From assembly GCF_016424485.1 (NCBI RefSeq), contig NZ_JAELUP010000103.1, positions 372,001 through 436,000 on the forward strand: a DNA stretch of 64,000 bases, written 5' to 3'. Position numbers and translations under genes: made by a program. Shown here piece after piece: positions 33,947 to 42,899 of this stretch; positions within the stretch are counted from its first letter, which is position 1, and every line of letters begins with the position of its first letter. The notes under the pieces were generated by a model. That model was not told where the DNA came from, made no database searches, and saw only the letters and a list, made by a program, of their open reading frames with translations. This stretch comes from Paenibacillus roseus (GTDB taxonomy: Bacteria; Bacillota; Bacilli; Paenibacillales; Paenibacillaceae).

Positions 33947-34154
33947 ACGTTAATGACCCCCTGCAAATTCAGATTTCTATTCAATTTATCATTTTTCAGG
34001 TCAAAAAAAAAGTGCTTATATCACTAGAATTTACAAAAAACAATTCAATATGAGGGAAGATTATCATAACAAAAAAAGTGGCCGGGACTTGCGCAACTTT
34101 GCCTAAATTGGAGAGTATAACCTTACAAGCAACAACGGGAGGAGGTATGGCATA

Positions 34155-34721
34155 ATGAAGATCAAGAAGCTGGTTGTTCTTACACTGGCGCTTTCACTTT
34201 TTGGCGGTACGGCGTTGTTCGCCGACTCCACTGCACAGAAAGTCAGAGTTTTTGTTAACGGAATTGAATCCAAAGAGTCTGGCCTGCTTTCGGAAGGAAG
34301 TACATTTTTGCCGCTCAGGCAGATTGCTTCTTCCTTGCAGGCATTAGTTGTATGGGATGATTCCGCCAAGCGGGCTTCCATCTATAAACCGAATGTACAT
34401 ATGTTCCTGTTTCAAGGGCAAAATTCATTTGGCAACGTTAAGCAAGGCAGAGTCACATTTAGCGTATTCTCTCAAATCGACAATTTGAAGGTGGATATTA
34501 ACGGGGTTAAGGTCGCAATTGCCGATCCTGCGGGGGACGAGAAGCTTATTCAAGCCCAGGACGTCAACCCAAGCAAGCAGCCTGATAATTTCTGGTTCCG
34601 GTCTGAAGATTTTCGGTACAATTTTGACTCCGCGGGCAAGTACTTGATTCGTTTCTACATCAAGCCTGTGTCTTCTAATGAATGGACAGTCGTTTCCGAG
34701 AAGACAATTACGGCTCAATAA
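34155..34721 (+). CDS. Secreted protein with copper-amine-oxidase-N-like domain
   Basis: 188 residues. Signal peptide M-K-I-K-K-L-V-V-L-T-L-A-L-S-L-F-G-G, cleaved near A-D-S. Residues 28-75 fit the Cu_amine_oxidN1 domain common in Paenibacillus surface proteins (V-R-V-F-V-N-G-I-E-S, then L-P-L-R-Q-I-A-S-S-L and V-V-W-D-D-S-A-K-R). The second half is unassigned, beta-rich. The start is preceded by GGGAGGAGG, with 10-base spacing. Confidence 0.78.
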   Translation: MKIKKLVVLTLALSLFGGTALFADSTAQKVRVFVNGIESKESGLLSEGSTFLPLRQIASSLQALVVWDDSAKRASIYKPNVHMFLFQGQNSFGNVKQGRVTFSVFSQIDNLKVDINGVKVAIADPAGDEKLIQAQDVNPSKQPDNFWFRSEDFRYNFDSAGKYLIRFYIKPVSSNEWTVVSEKTITAQ

Positions 34722-34757
34722 CGAATTTGCAATGTTTATTCAGTAAACGAAAGAGGT

Positions 34758-34786
34758 TTGACCATCTTTCATGAAAATGTTACGAT
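34758..34786 (+). promoter_or_regulatory. Promoter of the DUF1292 gene
   Basis: TTGACC (34758-34763), 17-base spacer, TACGAT (34781-34786), about 40 bases before the start of the gene at 34828. Confidence 0.7.
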
Positions 34787-34827
34787 ACGTTGGTGAAAGA
34801 TTTTTAAATGTGAAATGGGGTTAACCA

Positions 34828-35145
34828 ATGAGCGAACATCAACATGGAGACAATTGCGGCTGTGGTCATGACCATGAGCATGAGCACGAAGAGCATGTAT
34901 TTTTAGTTAGCGATGATGAAGGTGTAGAACGGGAAATGGTGATGGTTTTCACCTTTGAATCCGAAGAGCAAGTATATGCTGTCCTTTTGGATCGCAACAA
35001 TCCGGAGTCTGACGGAATTATTTTCCGCATTGAAGAAGAGAACGATGAAGCATTCCTCGTAGGTATCGAAGACGATGAGGAGTGGGAGCGTGTATCCAAA
35101 ATTTACGAGGAAATCGCCCTGCAAGAGAATGAATCTCAAGCGTAA
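34828..35145 (+). CDS. DUF1292 (YrzB-like) protein with His-rich N terminus
   Basis: 105 residues. The acidic core (residues 23-100; V-F-L-V-S-D-D-E-G, V-F-T-F-E-S-E-E-Q-V-Y-A-V-L, F-R-I-E-E-E and D-D-E-E-W-E-R-V-S-K-I-Y) fits DUF1292, of unknown function. The first 22 residues are unusual: H-Q-H-G-D-N-C-G-C-G-H-D-H-E-H-E-H, a possible metal-binding tail. A sigma-A-like promoter lies at 34758-34786. Confidence 0.85.
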   Translation: MSEHQHGDNCGCGHDHEHEHEEHVFLVSDDEGVEREMVMVFTFESEEQVYAVLLDRNNPESDGIIFRIEEENDEAFLVGIEDDEEWERVSKIYEEIALQENESQA

Positions 35146-35167
35146 TTCGATAACAATCTGCAAGTAG

Positions 35168-35202
35168 CCGCCATCCGGGACATCGGTAGGGCGGTTTTTT
35201 AT
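35168..35202 (+). terminator. Terminator after the DUF1292 gene
   Basis: CCGCC (35168-35172) pairs with GGCGG (35190-35194), with an inner CCG/CGG pair, then TTTTTTATTTT. A second perfect hairpin (12-bp stem, 35236-35247 with 35255-35266) follows without a T run. Confidence 0.65.
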
Positions 35203-35400
35203 TTTACCCGCGAAACGAAGCTCTTGCCTATCAAAGAAATGCCAAGCTGCTTACGCTTGGCATTTCGCTACACCGGAGAAAGTTCGCTTCGAGCTGGCTT
35301 GCCTTGTGAATAGTTGACAACAACTGGCTCCCATGATAATTTGAGTTTAGCATTTCTTCATTAATAAACTTGGATAACTTGGACAGTTTACGACCGGCCA

Positions 35401-35442
35401 AACCGGAGACGCTAATTTATTTGGTGTCTCCGGTTTTTTACT
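35401..35442 (+). terminator. Terminator in the leader of the nitroreductase gene
   Basis: AACCGGAGAC (35401-35410) pairs perfectly with GTCTCCGGTT (35426-35435), followed by TTTT. It ends only about 17 bases before the AGGAGG of the gene at 35469, as an attenuator would. No ligand-binding riboswitch consensus was recognised upstream (35270-35400). Confidence 0.7.
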
Positions 35443-35468
35443 TCCAAGGGCAAATTAGGAGGCAAAAG

Positions 35469-36224
35469 ATGATGAACGAGACGATCCAACTGTTAAGAAA
35501 CCACCGCTCTATTCGAAAGTATAAGAATATTGATGTTCCTGAGGCACACCTGCAGGAAATAATTTTGGCCGCCCAGGCCGCCGCAAGCTCCTCGAATATT
35601 CAGGCCTATAGCGTAGTGGCAGTCCGTGACCCTCAGCGAAAGCAACGCTTGTCCGAACTTTCCGGAAACCAGAAGCAAATCCTGGAGAGCCCGGTATTCC
35701 TCATATGGTGCGCCGATTTGAACAAAATCAGAAAAGCAGTCCGACTGCATGAGGATATAGAATTAAAGCAAAATGTCGAGATGCTCCTCCTGAGTACGGT
35801 AGACGCCGTGTTGGCGGCTCAAAATGCAACAGTTGCCGCGGAATCACTTGGGTATGGGACGGTCTACATCGGGGGAATCCGTAATAATCCGCAAGAGGTA
35901 ACGGATTTGCTCGAGCTGCCGCAACTGGTTTACCCGGTATTCGGTCTGTGCGTCGGCGTACCGGATCAGGAGCCTGATATTCGCCCGCGTTTTCCGCTTG
36001 CTGCTGTGTATCACCAGGAGACCTACAGTGAAGACGCACTGGAGAAAGGAATTCACACCTATGATGAGATTACAAGCCACTATTATGCTACGCGCAAAGG
36101 CGGGGGAGCAGGCGGTGAACGGGAAACGACATGGTCACGGGAGATGCTGAGAAAATTTGAAAGAGAAAACCAGCGTGATCATATGCATGATTTCCTGCTA
36201 GGCAGAGGTTTTGAACTGAAATAA
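35469..36224 (+). CDS. Nitroreductase family flavoprotein (NfsA/FRP-like)
   Basis: About 251 residues. FMN-binding features at the N terminus (R-N-H-R-S-I-R-K-Y) and A-A-S-S-S-N near residue 45 fit oxygen-insensitive NADPH nitroreductases. Further on, G-Y-G-T-V-Y-I-G-G-I and L-P-Q-L-V-Y-P-V-F-G-L-C-V-G-V-P are typical of the family. AGGAGG (35457-35462) lies before ATG 35469/35472; the upstream extension of the frame is not used. Confidence 0.88.
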   Translation: MMNETIQLLRNHRSIRKYKNIDVPEAHLQEIILAAQAAASSSNIQAYSVVAVRDPQRKQRLSELSGNQKQILESPVFLIWCADLNKIRKAVRLHEDIELKQNVEMLLLSTVDAVLAAQNATVAAESLGYGTVYIGGIRNNPQEVTDLLELPQLVYPVFGLCVGVPDQEPDIRPRFPLAAVYHQETYSEDALEKGIHTYDEITSHYYATRKGGGAGGERETTWSREMLRKFERENQRDHMHDFLLGRGFELK

Positions 36225-36228
36225 TAGG

Positions 36229-36276
36229 AGGGGCGGTCCTTTAGTCAACGTAAGTGACTTCAGGAACCGCCCCTTG
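36229..36276. terminator. Hairpin between convergent genes
   Basis: AGGGGCGGT pairs with ACCGCCCCT with one unpaired region in the stem; a short CTT tail follows. It lies between the nitroreductase gene and the convergent decarboxylase gene and may stop transcription in both directions. Confidence 0.65.
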
Positions 36277-36310
36277 CAATTCGAATAGGAAGTGGAACAA
36301 CTTGCCTGGG

Positions 36311-37780
36311 CTAGAATATCGCTTCTTCCTCAACAATTACCTTCACGAACTCAATGCTGCGATCCTCCGGACCTTTTACCGGAAGACCCACTTCCACATG
36401 GTCGACAATATACTCAATGTTCTCCTGCGAAATAACTTCACCCGGGAGCAGAATCGGAATGCCCGGCGGGTACACATAAATAAATTCGGCAATAATTCTC
36501 CCTGCAGATTCCTTGAACGGAATGACTTCGGTTTCCGCATAGAACGCATCGCGCGGGGTAAGAGAGAGCTGCGGGATCTCCGGAATTTTCACAACCAACT
36601 CCTTGGCCTCGTTCTTCTGATAGTATGCTTCAGACATCTCTTTTAAGGCAGTGAGCAAAATATCGACCGTACTGCGGTCATCCCCGGTTGTAATGAGACA
36701 AAGGATATTGTACATATCGCTAAGCTCGACTTCAAGATTATAATGATTCCGCAGCCAGTTCTCCACCTCGTAACCTGTGATGCCCAGATGGCGTACATGT
36801 ACGCACACTTTGGTCGGGTCATAGTCGTAGGTTGCTTCATCGCCCAAAATATCCTCGCCAAAGCAGTACAGTCCCGGAATCTTGTTAATTTCGACACGGG
36901 CGTACTGGCTCAGGGCAATAGCTTCCTCCGCCATTTTGTAGCCGTTCAGCGCAAGATGGCGTCTGGACGTATCCAGGGAACTGAGCAGAATATAGGACGT
37001 GGAAGTCGTCGTCAACATACTGATAATAGTCTTGACGCGCTGCGCATTAATTCTGTCGCTGCGCACATTCAAAATCGAACTTTGCGTCATCGAGCCGCCA
37101 AGCTTGTGTACGCTGGTTGCCGCCATATCAGCGCCGGCCTGCATCGCGGACATCGGCAGCTTGTCATGGAAGTGAATCAACACGCCGTGCGCTTCGTCGA
37201 CGAGCACCGGGATGTCGTAGCTGTGTACGAGATCGACAATTTCCTTCAGATTGGCGCAGATCCCGTAGTAGGTCGGGTTGATGACAAGGACCGCTTTGGC
37301 GTCGGGATGGCGCTGCAGCGCCCGGCGAACCGAGCGAGTTGTAATGCCGTGGTCAATCCCCAGATTGCCATCACGGGCAGGGGAGATGAAGACCGGACGG
37401 GCGCCGGCGAATATGATCGCTGACATGACGGATTTGTGTACATTACGGGGTACGATGATCTTGTCTCCCGGTGAACATACCGTCAAAATCATTGTCATAA
37501 TTGCACCACTTGTCCCTTGTACCGAGAAGAACGTATAATCCGCGCCGAATGCATCGGCGGCAAGCTTCTGTGCTTCCTCAATAACACCGGTCGGCTGATG
37601 CAGATCATCCAATGGGGCTATATTTATTAAATCGATGGACAGGGCATTGTCGCCGATAAATGACCGGAATTCCGGGTCGCTGCCGGCGCCTTTTTTGTGT
37701 CCAGGGATGTGAAATTGTACAGGTTTCTGCTCCGCATGTTTGCACAACGCGCTAAATAGCGGGGTTTGCGTATGGTCCAA
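36311..37780 (-). CDS. Orn/Lys/Arg decarboxylase family PLP protein
   Basis: About 489 residues, bacterial group similar to B. subtilis SpeA (arginine decarboxylase) and YaaO. N terminus P-L-F-S-A-L, then F-H-I-P-G-H-K-K-G, typical of this short form. PLP Lys in T-S-V-H-K-L-G-G-S, D-E-A-H-G before it. The longer frame starting at 37894 has an unlikely N terminus; TTG 37780, with GGAAGG upstream, fits the family start. Arginine decarboxylase is a likely but not proven activity. It is divergent from the MFS gene. Confidence 0.85.
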   Translation of the reverse strand: MDHTQTPLFSALCKHAEQKPVQFHIPGHKKGAGSDPEFRSFIGDNALSIDLINIAPLDDLHQPTGVIEEAQKLAADAFGADYTFFSVQGTSGAIMTMILTVCSPGDKIIVPRNVHKSVMSAIIFAGARPVFISPARDGNLGIDHGITTRSVRRALQRHPDAKAVLVINPTYYGICANLKEIVDLVHSYDIPVLVDEAHGVLIHFHDKLPMSAMQAGADMAATSVHKLGGSMTQSSILNVRSDRINAQRVKTIISMLTTTSTSYILLSSLDTSRRHLALNGYKMAEEAIALSQYARVEINKIPGLYCFGEDILGDEATYDYDPTKVCVHVRHLGITGYEVENWLRNHYNLEVELSDMYNILCLITTGDDRSTVDILLTALKEMSEAYYQKNEAKELVVKIPEIPQLSLTPRDAFYAETEVIPFKESAGRIIAEFIYVYPPGIPILLPGEVISQENIEYIVDHVEVGLPVKGPEDRSIEFVKVIVEEEAIF

Positions 37781-37927
37781 TGATTCACCCAGCCTTCCAA
37801 AATAAAAGTAATCAAACAAGGTTGAGTATAGCAAAAACAGGAGGGAATGCAAGCAGATTTTGTTACGGATTTGTTCATTTCCATGCGTTGACAAGTTATG
37901 GTACGATTATCGATGGAGGGAATACAG

Positions 37928-39106
37928 ATGAACAAACCACTATTTGTCGTGATGCTGATGTTGATGACGACGTTCATTGGCTTCGGGATTATTATTCCGG
38001 TCATGCCGGAGCTGATTAAAGCGGCGGACCCCGGCTTGCTGGAGCGACATACCGGACTGATGCTGTCCATTTATTCGGCGGTTTCATTTTTGCTTTCGCC
38101 TGTTTGGGGGGCGTTGTCGGATCGCATCGGCAGACGTCCGATTATATTGACCGGCATCGTCGGATTCGCAGCGAGCTTTATTTTATTTGGCATCGGTTCG
38201 GATAGCCTCATTCTAATGTATGCTTCGCGCGTGCTTGGCGGCTTGTTCTCAGGGGCCGTAACTTCAGTCATTGTTGCTTATGTAGCAGACGTAACTCCGC
38301 CGGAGGAACGAACGAAAGGCATGGGACTGGTGGGCATGTCGATCGGGTTGGGCTTCACGATCGGTCCAGGCGTCGGCGGCTTGCTGAGCCAGATTTCCTT
38401 GCAGGCTCCGTTTTTCGCAGCGGCTGTTCTTGCGCTCATTACCTTTTTGCTCGCCCTGTCACGGCTGAAGGAGTCGCTTCCGCCGGAGAAGCGCCAGGCA
38501 GTCGGAGACAAGCGGCCATCGCGCTGGCAGGCTTTCAGAGGCTCGATACGCTATTTGTACGTAATGGCGTTTTTTGTAGCGGTCACGCTTGCCGGTCTCG
38601 AGGCTACGCTGCAATTGTTCGGTATGCAGCGCTTTGATGTAACGCCGGGGCAGGTGGGAATGATGTTCTTTGTCTGCGGCATTGTCGGAGCGCTCGTACA
38701 GGGCGGAGTCGTCAGGAGGTATATACGCCCGGGATCGGAGCCGAAATTCATTATAGCTGGCTTGTTCCTGTCAGCCGCAGGCTTTTTCCTGCTGGTCACC
38801 GCCCACACGCTTTGGACAGCGACTGTCTTTTTGGCCATATTCGGAATCGGCAACGCCTTGATCCGTCCTTGTGTCACCTCGCTCATTACGCAAAAGACGA
38901 CTGTTGGACAGGGGGTTGCTTCAGGGCTTAGCTCCTCCATGGACAGCCTTGGACGAATTATCGGTCCTCTGGTAGCGACTTCATTGTTCGTGCTGGATTT
39001 AAAGCTGCCTTATCTAGTAGCCGGCGCGCTGTCGCTGGCTGCGCTGCTGCTGCTTTCCGGCTTTGTTGCCGCTGACCGCAGAGCAGGCGCAGGGGAGGCC
39101 CGCTAA
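37928..39106 (+). CDS. MFS transporter, DHA1 (TetA-like) type
   Basis: About 392 residues, twelve membrane segments. The loop 2-3 motif G-A-L-S-D-R-I-G-R-R-P is intact, and the antiporter motif C region reads G-L-G-F-T-I-G-P-G-V-G-G, indicating an exporter. ATG 37928 with GGAGGG before it. The substrate is unknown; tetracycline-type resistance proteins are relatives. Confidence 0.87.
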   Translation: MNKPLFVVMLMLMTTFIGFGIIIPVMPELIKAADPGLLERHTGLMLSIYSAVSFLLSPVWGALSDRIGRRPIILTGIVGFAASFILFGIGSDSLILMYASRVLGGLFSGAVTSVIVAYVADVTPPEERTKGMGLVGMSIGLGFTIGPGVGGLLSQISLQAPFFAAAVLALITFLLALSRLKESLPPEKRQAVGDKRPSRWQAFRGSIRYLYVMAFFVAVTLAGLEATLQLFGMQRFDVTPGQVGMMFFVCGIVGALVQGGVVRRYIRPGSEPKFIIAGLFLSAAGFFLLVTAHTLWTATVFLAIFGIGNALIRPCVTSLITQKTTVGQGVASGLSSSMDSLGRIIGPLVATSLFVLDLKLPYLVAGALSLAALLLLSGFVAADRRAGAGEAR

Positions 39107-39109
39107 ATA

Positions 39110-39163
39110 ACAACGGGGTTGATTGCAGAGCCTTTATCCGGCTTTGCAGTCAATCCCGTTGTG
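39110..39163. terminator. Long hairpin between convergent genes
   Basis: ACAACGGG...CCCGTTGT, continued inward by TTGA/TCAA, TGCA and AGC/GCT pairs with a few mismatches. Acts between MFS (+) and YktB-like (-) genes. Confidence 0.7.
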
Positions 39164-39175
39164 TCGTTTCTCGGC

Positions 39176-39877
39176 CTAAAAGGCCATTCGATAAAGCGGC
39201 AGCAATGTCTGGAAAGTCTGTTCGATCGTGCGGATGAGCCTCTCGCCATCGCGCAGCAGCGGATCGTTGCGGTCTAGCTGAAGCCCGCACAGCGCCTCGG
39301 CCGCCTTAACGGTTTTCAATCGGGCAAGCAGCGTCTCCAGTCCCTGCTTGCCCAGATCGCCATGCCGTGTTCCCTCAGGAATCATATGATCGCTTGACCA
39401 TACATAATGTGAAGGAACAAGATCAATGATCTCCTTTAGCTTGTTCTGTGCATGATCTGCAAATATCGATTTGTTCTTGCATTCATATATAACTGCAAAC
39501 TGAATGAACAAATGAGATTCAAACAGGCCGATCTGGAAATGGGGATGCGCCTTGTACCCTCGTTTATTATGGGCAAAGGCTACCCAGGTGTCATTTGGCG
39601 GATTAATGGTCCGTCTTGCATGCTTGGCGACATGCGGGAACATCTCTTCGCCGCAGAGAACGGACAATTCAGGCGACAGACGCTCTCCGAGCAAATTCAG
39701 CTTTGGGCGGACGAGACGGATCAGAGCTTCCATGCGCGGCTCGAGGCCAGGAATTGTGAAGACGTCAAAGTCCTCCTGTGTAAAACCGGCAAAGAGGGCT
39801 TCCTGCGGCTGCTTCTCTTGCGGCGTTTCGCTTATATGTAAAGTCTGCAACGTCTGATGAACTTTGGATGGGGTCAT
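39176..39877 (-). CDS. UPF0637 / YktB family protein
   Basis: 233 residues. F-A-G-F-T-Q-E-D-F-D-V-F-T-I-P-G-L near residue 30 and R-H-G-D-L-G-K near residue 170 are the hallmarks of the DUF1054/YktB family. Structure of a family member is known but function is not. ATG with GGGAGGATT before. Confidence 0.87.
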   Translation of the reverse strand: MTPSKVHQTLQTLHISETPQEKQPQEALFAGFTQEDFDVFTIPGLEPRMEALIRLVRPKLNLLGERLSPELSVLCGEEMFPHVAKHARRTINPPNDTWVAFAHNKRGYKAHPHFQIGLFESHLFIQFAVIYECKNKSIFADHAQNKLKEIIDLVPSHYVWSSDHMIPEGTRHGDLGKQGLETLLARLKTVKAAEALCGLQLDRNDPLLRDGERLIRTIEQTFQTLLPLYRMAF

Positions 39878-40052
39878 GTTTCGAATCCTCCCTGGGTTAG
39901 TTTGCTGTGCCTATTATAGCATAGTGTCTGCTGGCTGCCGCAAGGAATGACAGGTCTGCTGCTTGTGGAAATGACCGCCTTGGAGAGTGGAGCCTTGTGC
40001 CGATTTCAGAGGGACAAGCGAAATTAACTGTCAAAATAGTCAATAAACCAAG

Positions 40053-40081
40053 TTGCCATAACATATGATGAAGTATAAGAT
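40053..40081 (+). promoter_or_regulatory. Promoter upstream of the gene at 40168
   Basis: TTGCCA (40053-40058), 17-base spacer, TAAGAT (40076-40081). The rest of 39878-40167 shows no gene. Confidence 0.5.
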
Positions 40082-40167
40082 AATAGTAAGAACAAATTGT
40101 CAGAACATTTCGTCAATAATACACAACTAGTCATTGCAGACATACAAACCGCCAGGGAGGGGTTGCC

Positions 40168-40764
40168 GTGAATAAAAGCCATGAAGTGGAGTATTGCAAC
40201 TTGGAGCTTCGTTTCGACCGTCGGCAAATCCAGAATTTTATTCGCGATTTGATTCAGGAGGGCTACTCACTCTACTGGAGCGAATCCGAGGCCCAATTTC
40301 TCATTTCGATCCGAACAGGACGCAAGCTGGTGAAGCTTAAATTTCAGCGGCTTCAGAACCGCTATAAAATTGTAGGCGATTACACCATTAAAGATGAGAA
40401 GCTGTCTGAACTGCTGGAAAAATTAATTAACGATACCCGGGGCCACGCCGTTGTCAAGCGCATTAAAGACCGCCAGATTGTCATCGAGAACATTATGTTT
40501 GGTGAAATCATTCGACTTGTGGAGGTAAGCGGAATGGAACATAAAATCATTTACCAACGTAAACCTTTTGTGACGGTAGAAGAGATCATAGAGGCATTCA
40601 GCTCCAAGAGAGCGGAGGAGCGTGTGCCGGTATTACGCTATGAGTTGGACTATGAGCTGTCTGTATTAAGCGAGGCGCTGGCTCGGCAGGATGAGGAAGG
40701 AATTGCCGCTTCCAAGGGCAGGCTGGCAGCGATGCGTATTGAAATGCTGCAGTTGGAACTGTAG
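40168..40764 (+). CDS. Conserved-looking hypothetical protein
   Basis: 198 residues, GTG start preceded by GGGAGGGG. Two similar-looking alpha/beta halves are suggested (residues 8-75 and about 85-140), and the last 60 residues are helical and acidic. No recognised catalytic motif and no membrane segment. It has its own promoter and terminator. Confidence 0.75.
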   Translation: MNKSHEVEYCNLELRFDRRQIQNFIRDLIQEGYSLYWSESEAQFLISIRTGRKLVKLKFQRLQNRYKIVGDYTIKDEKLSELLEKLINDTRGHAVVKRIKDRQIVIENIMFGEIIRLVEVSGMEHKIIYQRKPFVTVEEIIEAFSSKRAEERVPVLRYELDYELSVLSEALARQDEEGIAASKGRLAAMRIEMLQLEL

Positions 40765-40796
40765 CTTTGAACCCCTGGATAACCTGACAAGGATGC

Positions 40797-40836
40797 TTCC
40801 GACAGCCGATTGGCTGGGAGCATCCTTGTTCATTTT
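40797..40836 (+). terminator. Terminator of the gene at 40168
   Basis: ACAAGGATGCT pairs with AGCATCCTTGT, with an inner CAGCC/GGCTG stem, followed by TCATTTT. Confidence 0.8.
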
Positions 40837-40942
40837 AAAGAAAACAACGAAAACAGTTTTCATTCCGGCATAAAAAGAGTAAAATAATCTTATTCGTGCA
40901 AATGCGCAAGCAAATAAGAATGTAAAGGGATGAAGGAAGCAC

Positions 40943-42352
40943 ATGTCTAAACAGCAAATTGGCGTAATTGGCCTCGCCGTCATGGGAAAAAATTTGGCGC
41001 TTAACATTGAGAGCAGAGGTTTCACTGTATCTGTTTTTAACCGTTCACGTGAGAAGACGGATGATTTGATAAAGGAAGCCGCTGGCAAGCAGCTTCACCC
41101 TACGTATACGATTGAAGAGTTCGTCGCTTCTCTGGAAGCACCGCGCAAGATCCTGATCATGGTTCAAGCGGGCAAAGGCACAGACGATACGATTAATCAG
41201 CTGGTTCCTCATCTGGAAGAAGGCGATATCATTATCGACGGTGGAAATGCCTACTTCCCTGATACTCAGCGCCGCAGCAAAGAGCTTGAAGCCAAAGGCT
41301 TCCGCTTTATCGGCACAGGGGTATCCGGCGGTGAAGAGGGCGCGCTCAAAGGCCCATCCATCATGCCGGGCGGACAAGAGTCGGCCTACAAGCTGGTTGA
41401 GCCTATTTTGACTGCAATTTCCGCTAAAGTCGGCGACGATGCTTGCTGTACATATATCGGACCGGATGGCGCTGGCCATTACGTGAAGATGGTGCACAAC
41501 GGTATTGAGTATGGCGACATGCAGCTGATTTGTGAAGCCTATGACCTGCTGAAGAACGTTCTTGGCGTGGACACGCCAGAGCTTCATGAAATTTTCACCG
41601 AGTGGAACAAAGGGGAGCTTGACAGCTATCTGATCGAAATTACTGCTGACATCTTCTCCAAGTATGATCCGGAAACCGGCAAGCCGATGGTTGATGTCAT
41701 TTTGGATTCCGCAGGTCAAAAGGGAACCGGAAAATGGACAAGCCAAAGCTCGCTCGATCTGGGCGTTCCATTGTCCATCATTACAGAATCCGTATTCTCC
41801 CGTTTCCTGTCTGCTTTGAAGGAAGAGCGCGTTGCTGCGAGCAAGCTGCTGAAAGGGCCTGAAGCTCAAGCTTATACAGGCGACAAGGCTGCATTTATTG
41901 AAGCGGTTCGCAAAGCGCTGTTTGCGAGCAAAATCTGCTCTTACGCACAAGGTTTCGCTCAAATGCGCGAAGCATCCGAAGAATATGACTGGAACCTGCG
42001 TTACGGCGATATCGCAATGATTTTCCGTGGCGGCTGCATTATCCGTGCAGGCTTCCTGCAAAACATCAAAAACGCATACGACAAAAATCCGGAGCTGCGC
42101 AACTTGCTGCTGGATGACTATTTCAAAAATATCGTCGAGTCCTACCAAAGCGCTTGGCGTGAAGTTGTATCAACAGCTGTTGCAGCCGGTATCCCGGTGC
42201 CTGCATTCGCAAGCGCCCTTGCCTATTACGATAGTTATCGTACAGAGCGTCTGCCGGCTAACTTGCTGCAAGCGCAGCGTGACTACTTCGGCGCGCATAC
42301 GTTCAAGCGGGTGGACAAAGAAGGTTCATTCCACTTCAACTGGATGGAGTAA
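40943..42352 (+). CDS. gndA: 6-phosphogluconate dehydrogenase, decarboxylating
   Basis: 469 residues, the usual length. Oxidises 6-phosphogluconate to ribulose 5-phosphate in the pentose phosphate pathway, cytosolic. Nucleotide-binding G-L-A-V-M-G-K-N-L-A near residue 10 followed by V-F-N-R-S-R-E-K-T (the N-R-S/T-x-x-K of NADP-preferring enzymes), substrate signature G-V-S-G-G-E-E-G-A, catalytic V-K-M-V-H-N-G-I-E-Y and C-terminal R-R-x-Y or F-G-A-H-T-F region. GGGATGAAGGA precedes the ATG. Confidence 0.95.
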   Translation: MSKQQIGVIGLAVMGKNLALNIESRGFTVSVFNRSREKTDDLIKEAAGKQLHPTYTIEEFVASLEAPRKILIMVQAGKGTDDTINQLVPHLEEGDIIIDGGNAYFPDTQRRSKELEAKGFRFIGTGVSGGEEGALKGPSIMPGGQESAYKLVEPILTAISAKVGDDACCTYIGPDGAGHYVKMVHNGIEYGDMQLICEAYDLLKNVLGVDTPELHEIFTEWNKGELDSYLIEITADIFSKYDPETGKPMVDVILDSAGQKGTGKWTSQSSLDLGVPLSIITESVFSRFLSALKEERVAASKLLKGPEAQAYTGDKAAFIEAVRKALFASKICSYAQGFAQMREASEEYDWNLRYGDIAMIFRGGCIIRAGFLQNIKNAYDKNPELRNLLLDDYFKNIVESYQSAWREVVSTAVAAGIPVPAFASALAYYDSYRTERLPANLLQAQRDYFGAHTFKRVDKEGSFHFNWME

Positions 42353-42362
42353 TCCGGTCTGA

Positions 42363-42656
42363 TCAGGAACTGCGGATGGAGCTGACAGCCTCGGCGAGCA
42401 GTGTCCTCAGCCGGTCCGTCTCATCGTAGCTGAACCGCTGGCAATGTATGAGCAGCATGGAGGCTTCGGCGAAACGGCAGTAGCTTTTCCACAATAGTGG
42501 CTGCGATAGACCAAGCATGCTTGGCTTATCGGCAGCCACCTTTTTTTTGATCCAATCCAAAATCCAGATGACATCCGACCGGCACAGCGGATGAGAAGGA
42601 TCGAGGAAACGGGTAATTTTTTGCTGGTCAAGCTCATCGTCTGATAGACGGTGCAT
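42363..42656 (-). CDS. Small hypothetical protein
   Basis: 97 residues if the start is ATG 42656, with AGCAGGTGA 6-9 bases before it. The frame is open to an ATG at 42884, but that start lacks a ribosome binding site and the extra segment contains two palindromes, so the short form is preferred. Helical, with W-I-L-D-W-I-K-K-K and L-L-W-K-S-Y-C-R-F. No family recognised. Confidence 0.55.
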   Translation of the reverse strand: MHRLSDDELDQQKITRFLDPSHPLCRSDVIWILDWIKKKVAADKPSMLGLSQPLLWKSYCRFAEASMLLIHCQRFSYDETDRLRTLLAEAVSSIRSS

Positions 42657-42704
42657 TTTGAATTCACCTGCTTTCATTGCGTTTGTTTGCTTTATGGGCA
42701 TAAT

Positions 42705-42735
42705 ATGGATATTATATCCATACGGCAAATTTGCC
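42705..42735. promoter_or_regulatory. Two adjacent palindromes between divergent genes
   Basis: ATGGATAT-T-ATATCCAT (42705-42721) and GGCAAATTTGCC (42724-42735), separated by two bases. The first contains TATAAT on the minus strand. They are likely regulator sites for the minus-strand gene. Confidence 0.45.
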
Positions 42736-42899
42736 TTTTTTATACCGTCCCTGTCCAAATAGTGAGGATTGGGGGCGTAAATTGTGATATGATGGGGAAG
42801 TAGGCTGGTCCGGGCTGCGGAAATGCTGACTGCCTCATGCAGTGAGCCCTGGTCCAGCGATTGATGCAAGCTGACCTTATTCATAAGAGGTGTACCCGA

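Noticed and set aside
41045..42148. 367-codon frame opposite gndA
   Set aside because: Shadow of the highly conserved 6-phosphogluconate dehydrogenase gene.
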